NCBI GenBank assembly: GCA_037127315.1
Contig: JBBBDQ010000348.1
Location: 771,001 to 835,000 of the forward strand
Origin: Ascarosepion bandense
Taxonomy: Eukaryota > Mollusca > Cephalopoda > Sepiida > Sepiidae
Direction: 5' to 3'
DNA: 64,000 nt
Shown here: piece by piece, positions 55,646-64,000 of the stretch
How the letters are laid out: every line of letters starts with the position of its first letter
Numbering within the stretch: position 1 is the stretch's first letter
Position numbers and translations under genes: made by a program
Notes under the pieces: generated by a model
What the model was told of the DNA's origin: nothing
What the model saw: the letters and a program-made list of their open reading frames with translations, nothing else
Database searches by the model: none

Positions 55646-57297
55646 TAGACTGAATAAAGAGTAGGACTTCCAGGAAAGTTATGTAAACAAGGTGAAGTGC
55701 ACAGCCGTCGAAACATTGTGAGTAGAACAATCTAGATGATTATGCCGATAGAAGCAGCAAGGAATATAGTAATTATTATGACGACAATAGAAAAATCAGC
55801 AAAAACTAAACGAATAAACGGACCTCTGGTAAGAGAAACAGGTCTTGACTAGAAATTTTATATGTAATGTATTTGTACTTGCATTCCTGATCACGATTGC
55901 CGTAACCCATTAGAGTCGTTAAGGGCATCACATGTACTTCATCAATAGGAGGAGTGGTTTGTCTTTGAAAGATAGTCTGACGGAGTACAACCCTATCTAG
56001 GTTAGTTTAAATTCAGAGCTTTTCCTTGTCCTACATAGGTTTCAACTCAAGACTAAAGAACCTCGAATCCCGTCTCTCTTGCTGTTTTCTCTAAGCTGAG
56101 GAAAAAGAGACTGATTCATATCTTTTCCAAGAATATTAGCACCAAAGTAGAATTTGAACTCGGCGCTCCGATTCCTAAACCTTAACCGCAATGCATTACT
56201 CTACTGTGCTTGCAATAAAAATATGTTTGAATAATAATAAAAAAAAAAATTAAATAAACGCGAAAAGGCCTTGATAAAATGTTGTTTACTTTTCTGTATA
56301 TGTTTGTTGTAAATATTGTTTTGGATTTTTGTCCCTGAATTATAATGCACATATTGATGAATCAAGAATGAAAACTGAATTTCATAATTTTAATAATAAC
56401 AATATTAATTTTAAAATTAAATTCTATTAAATTATATATTCTCAATTATTATTATTATTATTATTATTAATATTGCTTTTATTTTGTTAATATTTTAATA
56501 GTGTTTTATTATAATTATTGAAGCCTTCTTTCTATCCTGATCCCAAAATCATTAAAGAAAAATTCGTGAAAGACTCAAATATCGATTCTCTCTACAAGAC
56601 TGTCTTGTGCAAGAACTAGTCTAGAGCTTCACCTACGAAAGCCTCAGAAGATCAAGTCTAATAATCTTATTCTTTATTTTCCTTCGATGTCTAACATTGA
56701 TAATTTGTTGATTCGAGTCAGTAATTCGTAATTTTCTATACGTTGACATTAAGACAGTTAAAAGAAAAAGAAAACTATTGTCATTTGTAGCTGTTTGGAG
56801 CAATGCCTTTTTTTTATCTTAGGCATTTAAATACAAGCACTTTTTAAATATTAGCACGAAATTTGACCTTTGATCCAGATTGTACTTGTTGCCTATGTGA
56901 AATATTTAACAATATTGAAATTATATATGTGATCTGAAAAACAAAATATTTCTGTAAGTTGCTTGAGTGTTTTGGATTCGGCATGAGCATGTTCATATCA
57001 ACACAACAAAAAGACTTACCGGAAGTGAAACGGTAGGCAATATGAAAATGATTCAAACATTTGAGCAAAAATATAGGTCATTGTTTCTGCTATCAGAAAT
57101 ATGTTGCGACATCAATATTATCGAAATAGCAAAGAATCACACAAAAGAAAAATACAAGAAAACTTTGAAAAAGACGTGTTATTTGGAGCTAGATCGACTT
57201 TAACCGTCACAATCACATTTGAGCATATTCAGTGTAATGGTGTCATCGGTTTGAACAAGTAAACAATGTGATAACAAAGACGAAAGATGAAGCCAGT
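55646..57297 (-). other. Start of the Kv4 intron, mostly unassigned
   Basis: Sequence just downstream of the Kv4 donor. A diverged SINE-like fragment at 56105-56215 (minus: B-box-like GAGTTCAAATTC, head partly readable) and short (ATT)n at 56448-56470 are present. The next Kv4 exon (YGD..ALPVPVIVSNF) was looked for and not seen. Confidence 0.5.
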
Positions 57298-57303
57298 ACT
57301 TAC
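57298..57303 (-). other. Splice donor (GTAAGT) ending the Kv4 exon
   Basis: On the minus strand the coding sequence reads TTA GG then GTAAGT, a full consensus 5' splice site. It splits the glycine codon of the selectivity filter, so YGD must come from the next exon. From memory, vertebrate KCND genes also end their first coding exon in the pore, which would make this an ancient intron position. Without splicing, the frame stops at TAA at 57300-57302. Confidence 0.93.
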
Positions 57304-58409
57304 CCTAATGTTGTCATGGTAACTATAGTGTACCAAAATGCTTCCGGGATACTGGTGAATTTCGTTCTCGTCACGTTTTTTTCCGCGTAAAACATCACAG
57401 TTGCAAAAATTATGATAGCCATCGTTAGAGAGAATAGCAGAAAGCCGAGTTCGCTTGCGCAACTTTTAAGAGTGTAACCTAAAATTCGTAATCCTTGGGA
57501 ATGTCTGGAGAATTTGAAAATCCTAAAAACGCGGAATACACGAAGCGTGACAAACGCTCCGCTAACATCATCGTTATCAGTAATAACCAGGCCAATATAA
57601 TATGGGAGAATGGCCACCACATCGATTATACTCATGACACTTCTTATAAACTTGCATCTGTCGGGCGCAGCGTACGCCCTCAAGAGGTACTCCGCCGTGA
57701 AGATCATGACACAAGCGGTGTCCAGACAAAAAAAGGCTAATTCGTACCGCTCTCCACAGGGAGGGTTTTCATTTGTTTCTGGAATTATTCCGCATGGTAC
57801 GGTCTCCACTACATTAGCCATGACAGAGACCGCAATAAAAAAACCAGTTACGTAGTAAAAAACAAGTGCAGTCGTACCGATGTGGGGATTCTCAAAAGCC
57901 CGCCAGAATTTTTCCCTGATAGTCACAGCTGGTTTACTGTCCCCATTTTCAGATGCTTTGTCATCAAGAAGACGTTCGCTATTTTCTCTTCGCCTGTCTT
58001 TGTAGTCTTCGTAACAGCAGTCTCCTATAAGGTCCGGCATAATACCAAAGAATGCCATCTCCTCATCATATGACTGTATACATTCATGTTTTGGGTAATG
58101 TAGTTTACCCGTTCTATAATAATTCAAGACATGCCGAAAAAACTCAGGATCGCGATCAAAGAAATATTCTTTTGTTTCCTCGTCGTAAAAGAATTCTTTC
58201 TCGTTCGAACCGAGCAATGTGTCGGGGTACTTTTCCAGGGTAGTCCTCCATGTTTCAAACCTCCTCCCTGATACGTTTATAAGCATTTTATTGTCCCCTC
58301 TTTTGTGTTCTTCCCGCACTTTAGGTGTGGGTAAGGGGTTCCTGGCCACGGGGACCCAGCCAATGGCGGATGCCCGGGCGAATGGTAACCATGCCGCCAC
58401 AGAGGCCAT
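57304..58409 (-). CDS. Shal: Shal/Kv4 (KCND family) A-type potassium channel, first coding exon
   Basis: This exon encodes the first 368 residues of a Kv4 pore-forming subunit, a plasma-membrane channel for fast inactivating, subthreshold K+ current in neurons. Visible parts: a hydrophobic N-terminus (residues 2-22, [14 protein letters not shown]), which in the family binds KChIP and takes part in inactivation; a T1/BTB domain (about 42-136) with the Kv4-type zinc pattern H-x5-C-x20-CC intact (H104, C110, C131, C132); S1 about 180-202, S2 223-245, S3 255-276; S4 287-303 with charges R290, R293, R296, K299, R302; S5 321-342; and a pore helix ending TMTTLG. The ATG has a good Kozak context (CAACCATGG), an in-frame TGA lies at 58476-58478 and no other Met intervenes, so this start is well supported. 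The frame continues into GGG-TAA only because it crosses the splice donor; the true exon ends in phase 2 within the Gly codon. No frameshift or stop is present. The GC-richer, codon-like composition contrasts with the AT-rich surroundings. Family assignment is very secure; the exact paralogue is not. Confidence 0.97.
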
Positions 58410-58500
58410 GGTTGTTTTGGAGAAACCCTCCTCACCGAACTGAAGGACTACAATTTTGATGAATGTTTTCTGAACTCACTACATCCAGGTAAAGGGGGGG
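58410..58500 (-). other. Kv4 5' UTR with possible 3' splice acceptor
   Basis: Sequence immediately 5' of the Kv4 start codon. It contains the in-frame TGA at 58476-58478. A C/T-rich run (58485-58500 read on the minus strand) followed by AG at 58479-58480 could be a splice acceptor, implying an upstream non-coding exon. Only the stop codon and lack of an alternative ATG are certain; the acceptor is a guess from pattern. Confidence 0.35.
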
Positions 58501-59609
58501 AATCAAGGCTGCTTTAGACTCACAGCAAGGCTGTCACATAATCACAAGCCGGAGTTATTTATTTCCGTTCTGTTTACTGCTGTTTACTGGAGTTTTCGAT
58601 TTGTTTATTAATTTTCGGTCCAAACTGCTCGTATCAGGACGGCTAATTATTTTGACATACGCTAGTAAATGCCTTTGTATGGTAATTGATATGATTTAAG
58701 ATTTTATTTATTTGAAATCAATGAAGCGTACACGATATCGTGCATAAACAATATGAAATACTTAACTATATATATGTATATATACATACATGCATATATA
58801 TATATATATATCGATATAACTAACACGATTGACAATTTGTATAGATGAAATCTTTCAGAATATTATATTTTTTTAGAAAATATCGATAGAAACGATAGTA
58901 TTTTTAAAATTCCAACTACCGTATTTTGATAAATATTTGTCATCTATCTATCTATCTATCTGTACAAAGATAGATAGATAGATAGATGGATATGCAACTC
59001 ATTTTTATGGAGTGGGGCTAAAGTAACTATTTTGTTTTGATATGTATGTCAATCGATTATTTTATCGTTTGTTTTATTTAATAAAGACAAGCGAACTTTT
59101 TTTTTTTAAATATTCGTTTGTCTACATTAATTCCGATCTACTTTACAAAGATGAAACGGTAGGCACATATATCAACCGGTATTTGCTCAGGAGATAATGT
59201 ATAGGCACCTACATTTAAATGACTAACTTATATAAATGATATTAATTTCATTGTTTACCTCCCATAATCTCCACCTCCCTACCTCTCCTCTCCTCCTCGT
59301 TGGCACCCACTTATCTATCTATATATATATATCTATCTATTTATATATCTATCTTCACCTCTCGAAAGAGTAAAAAGTGTATCGGAAAAATAACCAAAAA
59401 AAAAAAAAAGAAAAAAAAAAGAAAAGAAAAAACAGACAAGTGGAATGAATAAAAAAATTTGAAGATTATATGTATAAATATATATAAGCAGCAATAAATT
59501 GGGTGGGGAGGAGAGAAGGAGAGAATTGAATTATTAAAATTATATAAAAATAATAAGAATGAATTTACTGAGGATGACCCACTCTTTCATATGTATTTTG
59601 TACAAACAT

Positions 59610-59646
<37 letters not shown>

Positions 59647-59649
59647 CAA

Positions 59650-59680
<31 letters not shown>

Positions 59681-60035
59681 CTTGTTTACCTATATTTACA
59701 TTTTATACCAATTTTTGCCATATTTTCAACACGTAAGACTTTTCCTTTTTGCATCACTTTTAGGTTATAAAAATATTAAATTTCCATCCTTAGCGCGGTA
59801 ATAAAATGAAACATATTTTTTCTCCTTGGTATGCGGGTGTGTGTATATCAATAAAGAATATTGATGTAAGTATTAATTTTTTTCCGTGGAAGTTACTTTT
59901 TTTTTCCGAATATTTTTTTTTTCCTGTAGATTCTTCCTGTTTGAAAGCGAAAAGTTGAGTCGATCTCGAAGAGGTAGCAATTAAGTAAAAAAAAAAAGTC
60001 CACTGAGAGGCGGTAAGCAATTATCTTATGTTTGG

Positions 60036-60064
60036 TGTTGTTGTTGTTGTTGTTGTTGTTGTTG
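60036..60064. repeat. (GTT)n microsatellite
   Basis: About nine GTT units followed by GCC. Confidence 0.95.
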
Positions 60065-60528
60065 CCGTGTGTTGTTGAGTTTGATGTTGGTTTTCGTGAT
60101 GATGAAGGCGACAACAACGATGAGGATGATGTTGTTGTTGAAGATGGTTAACAGGGTATAGATGTATGTATGTATATATATGTATATATATATATGTATA
60201 TATATATATTATTATTATTATTATTAATAATTAAGTTGCATCTACAAAGATGATTTACTGGTTGTCGTCTTCATAGATTGTTTTTTTTTTAGCTTGTCAT
60301 AAAAGCGTAACAATTACTAACAGCAAAAAAGGAAAAGAAGTTGTCGAGGGCCATGATCGCTCACGCCCTAATAGGACATGCCACACAGAAAAATAGAAAG
60401 TGAAAGAGAGAGAAAAAGATTGTTGGCTGCGGTCGAGACAGATGCAAGTGGAATGCACGGGTCTCTACTTTTTTGTTGTATTTTTACTTTTAGAATGATT
60501 TATATGCGTCAATCTATCTATGTATGTA

Positions 60529-60530
60529 TG

Positions 60531-60564
<34 letters not shown>

Positions 60565-60590
60565 GATATCTATCTATCTATCTATCTATT
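60529..60590. repeat. (ATCT)n microsatellite
   Basis: Two ATCT runs separated by agat. Confidence 0.95.
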
Positions 60591-63008
60591 TCAACCTGCT
60601 ATGTCACTGTTTTGTCGTTTAATGTCAGTAGTTTTTTTTATTCAGCAGTTTCAAACATTCAGCGAAAAAGGATGTATTATAAAAACACATGATACATATT
60701 GCTACATGTTCACATGTATATGCATGGTCCACTAATTTGTCCTCTTTTTCTCAAAAGATGACAAGCAGAGATTGTACAAGGACAGATCTGGATATTATTA
60801 TTATTTTTATAGTTTCTTTGTATACGTGCGTGTGTGTAAGAATGTGTGTATATGCGTGTATGTGATTGTGCGTGCGTGTGTGTATAAATATGAACACATC
60901 TGTTATGATAGTAGGAAAGCGAATTTGTCGAAAACCAAGATCACCCAGAAGATAAATAAATGAATAAATAAATAATTTTTTTTAAAAATCAAAGAAGTTA
61001 TAAATCACTTGTTGCGACTGAAAGTTCAAGTCGCTAAAAATAATATGAACGAATCAAACAAATCCGTGTGTATATATTCATACATATATATATATATATA
61101 TGTATATATATATTTTATTGCTTTTTTTCTTTCTTTTTTATTTGCACTTTAAATATCTCTCTTTTTTCTTCTCTTTTCTTTTTGGTAAATATTTCCCACT
61201 TTATATATATATGTATATCCTTTTTGATGTTCCATTGATACAATTTGATTGTTTCTGTTTATAAATTTTTTCCTTGGGTATTTTTAGCGTGACGATGATT
61301 GCAAATGATCAAACGGGAAAACAGATACTTGAGACTTGTGCTTCATCTCTGACACGAGTAAGCGCTTTAAGAAGAATATGTATGTCAGAAAACACATATG
61401 TTGTATATAAACCAATGTTTGCATGTGTATGTCGGTGACTGTTTTGCATTGATTTGGGATTTCCAATGGACAACTTGATGAATGAAAGAGACTATTATTC
61501 TCCCGGTAAGGCATGAAACGAGAAAGAAGAGAAATCTGTCTCTTTGTTTTTAGCACACTTTTACAAATCTGCAGCTACTACTAACATAGTAGTAATATAA
61601 CCTTAATTCATACAAACGTATGTATATTTATATACATAAAGTATTGCCAATTACTAGGAACTAGTTTGTGAATTTGTAAATGGTCAGATGAATTTATGAA
61701 CGGGTAATGCAGTTATGAAAAGGTATCTGCACATATATACATGTACCTTTATGCTGTGATATATGTTATTGTTTAATATACGTTATATATATATATATAT
61801 ATGCGTGTTTTTGTGTATGCATACACACACATACTCACACATATATATATATATATATAATCAAGTGATGTCACATTCTCTACCTTAGCATACACACACT
61901 GACCACATTTGAAATAGCATGTTTAATCATTAACTGCCTTACAAACATGACTCCCTTTTTATTTAAAATTGTTAAGATATGGGGACTCTTTTCACTTAAA
62001 AATAGTCGTTCATATTGAGTTAGTGAAACATAGATATCCACACACGCGCACACATATGTCTCATATATATACATATAAGTGTATAAAAGACTGACTAATG
62101 AATTTTCTCAAACAGAAAATAGTGCTAATGAGCTGCCTCTCATTTTGTAGTTTTTTATTCTTTTTTTCATAGTTTTCTTTCATTTATCGAAGTTCGGAGT
62201 GAATCAAGCAGTAGCAGCAACAACAACAACAGGTAATAATGGTGCTTTTTTCCGATTTTCAAAGTGTTAAAGTTATTTATTTATATAAATATATATTTAT
62301 ATATACACCTATACATACATATACATGCATATATATATGCACACACACACATATATATATATATATATAATTTTCCTTTTATGGCATCAGTAGTTTTACC
62401 TTATTTGTCACAGTAGACACTTGTGTATAATTTATTCTTTTTGATGTATGTAAATAATTAAAAAAATAATACATGTAATGAATCGTATGTTATTCCACTG
62501 CATGTGTTGGTACGTATAATAAATATATATTTTTCCCTTTACTTTTTTTTTTATATATATTTTCTTTTTTTTTTTTTTTTTGCTTTTCTTTTTTCAGGCG
62601 ATATATATATACCTATACATATATCACTTTATATATATATATATTTATTTATATTTAAAAATATAAACATATATATATATAGATATAGATATAGATAGAT
62701 AGATAGATATGTATATGATTGTGTATGTATGTATGTATGTATGTGTGTGTGCATGTGTGTGTGTGTTTTAGATATAGTAAGTATCCTTCATGACCACAGG
62801 CGTTTTCGTCATTCCAACGCGCTGATGGACGCGCCTACTTTAGTTCCATCGAGCAGAAGCAGAAACATCTTCCGTCATTAGTCGTAGCAATTGCAACTGT
62901 ACTGGTAGTAGCAGTAGTAGTAGGTACAGAGTTGCAGTTGTAATACCTTTACACGAGGTAATGAATAGTAGCACAAATAGTTACCGCGTTCTGCTTTTCG
63001 CTAGCTTA

Positions 63009-63043
<35 letters not shown>
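63009..63043. repeat. (ATT)n microsatellite
   Basis: About eleven ATT units. Confidence 0.95.
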
Positions 63044-64000
63044 GGCGTAGTAGTAATACGAGAAATGCTAATATTAGTAGTAGTAATGTACGTACTAGTT
63101 CGTGGTGAGCAACGCTTGTTATGGTTGATGTTGTAGTGATAGTGGTTGTAGATATTAACTCTGGCAATGATAGCGGCGGGTGGGTAACGGTTTGTGGGTG
63201 AATGGATAGCAGGGGTTATGTAGTGTTGTTGTTGATTGTAATTGGTGTGGGTGGGGAAGTGATATTATTAACTCCAAACAAAATTAATAATAGCTATATG
63301 TGTAGTGTAGTGGTCATAGTTCGGTTTGTTTAGCTTAGCTCTTTCTCTCTCCCATACACAATCTTTCGCTGTATATATCTTTACTTCTGCTTCTCCCGTT
63401 TGTCAGCACCCCCCCCCCCCCCCACCAGCCTTGTGGTTGTAGTTATCAGAAAGGCAATGTTCATTTGAGAAGACAAGACGTTTCAGTTCAGGGCTTTTAA
63501 TTTATCTTATTTTTCATTTTTAAGCTTCGTACACAATTCATGGATGAGCGTTTATTTATTTATTTTTTTTTTTCATTTCCTGAGAAGAATATGGATGGCA
63601 TCTTTTGAAAAAGAATGTCTTATTACTTTTCTATCTTTTCGTGTTTTCTTCCATTTACTCTTTAAAATATATCTTTCATTTCTATCTTACCTCGTTTTAC
63701 TTTTTCACCTGTGAACATCTTACCTTGACGTTTTTTTCTTTTCTCATCCTTTGTCTCTGGATCGACAACGGTGTAAAGTAACGGAGTTACTGTTAATTTG
63801 CAGTTTATTTCTTTCTTTCAGACTTTCCTTTTCTTTTTGTTTTGTTTGTTCTTTAACTTTCTATATTTCATTTCCTCTTCTTTTTTTTCTTCCTTATTTT
63901 CTTAAGTTCGTTCATTTTCTTCCCTCGTTTTTCTTTCTTTTTCACTTTATTCATTTTGTTACTTTCGTTCATTATATTTCCTTCGTTCTTTCGTTCATTT

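Larger units (their letters stand above)
58501..64000. other. Region upstream of the Kv4 exon: no gene recognised, several simple repeats
   Basis: Repeat density of TE type falls here. Items seen: opposed (ATCT)/(GATA) at 58941-58987; A/G-rich tract 59395-59435; TA clusters at 59628-59680; (GTT)n at 60036-60064; RTE LINE 3' tail at 60340-60395 (plus; gggccatgatcgctcacg); (ATCT)n at 60529-60590; (ATT)n at 63009-63043; poly-C at 63407-63423; pyrimidine-rich TTTCTTTC sequence from 63480 to the end. 5' UTR exons or a promoter could lie here, but I cannot place them. Confidence 0.5.

Noticed and set aside
57495..58443. Several plus-strand frames of 60-81 aa opposite the Kv4 exon
   Set aside because: They are antisense shadows of a clearly conserved coding exon.

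Overview
The window looks like a repeat-dominated intronic and 5'-flanking segment of a cephalopod (probably octopus) nuclear genome. The evidence is a single long, intact animal ion-channel exon on the minus strand at 57304-58409, embedded in AT-rich DNA. That DNA is saturated with microsatellites, tRNA-derived SINEs, non-LTR retrotransposon pieces and degraded DNA transposons. The species is inferred from repeat style and from my memory of octopus tRNA-derived SINEs. Nothing here names it directly.

The only protein-coding gene I can defend is a Shal/Kv4 (KCND family) voltage-gated A-type potassium channel, transcribed right to left. Its first coding exon carries the start codon, T1/BTB domain, S1-S5 and most of the pore helix. 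It stops at a canonical GTAAGT donor inside the selectivity filter, after TMTTLG. The following exon (YGD, S6 and C-terminus) was not found, so everything to the left (1-57303) is best read as intron or intergenic sequence downstream of this exon. Everything to the right (58410-64000) is 5' UTR, upstream intron or promoter territory.

Layout: 1-6.5 kb is a nest of RTE-type LINE pieces, a Helitron, a 5S rRNA pseudogene fused to a SINE, and composite SINEs. 7-20 kb holds more SINEs, RTE pieces and many 3' ends of a second LINE family (called LINE2 here), with some GATA arrays growing from LINE2 tails. 21-26 kb has long TA arrays, a Penelope-like retroelement with a GIY-YIG remnant, and a large inverted repeat. 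25.7-33 kb is rich in Tc1/mariner relics, a terminal-inverted-repeat element and a Helitron with well-defined ends. 36.8-41.3 kb holds two large ATCT arrays with regularly spaced interruptions. 45.5-46.2 kb is a degenerate ~20-bp minisatellite. 47.7-55.7 kb has RTE, SINE and Tc1 relics, ending in two composite SINEs in opposite orientation close to the Kv4 exon.

There is no operon-like or defence-like gene system. The most interesting structures are: a repeatedly found composite SINE (tRNA head, body, hairpin linker, second headless body); its inverted pair 1.7-3.3 kb downstream of the Kv4 donor, which could form long double-stranded RNA; a 5S-tRNA fusion; and a second SINE family whose copies end at the same position in a TA-rich tract, suggesting that it seeds microsatellites. 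Function for any of these is inference.
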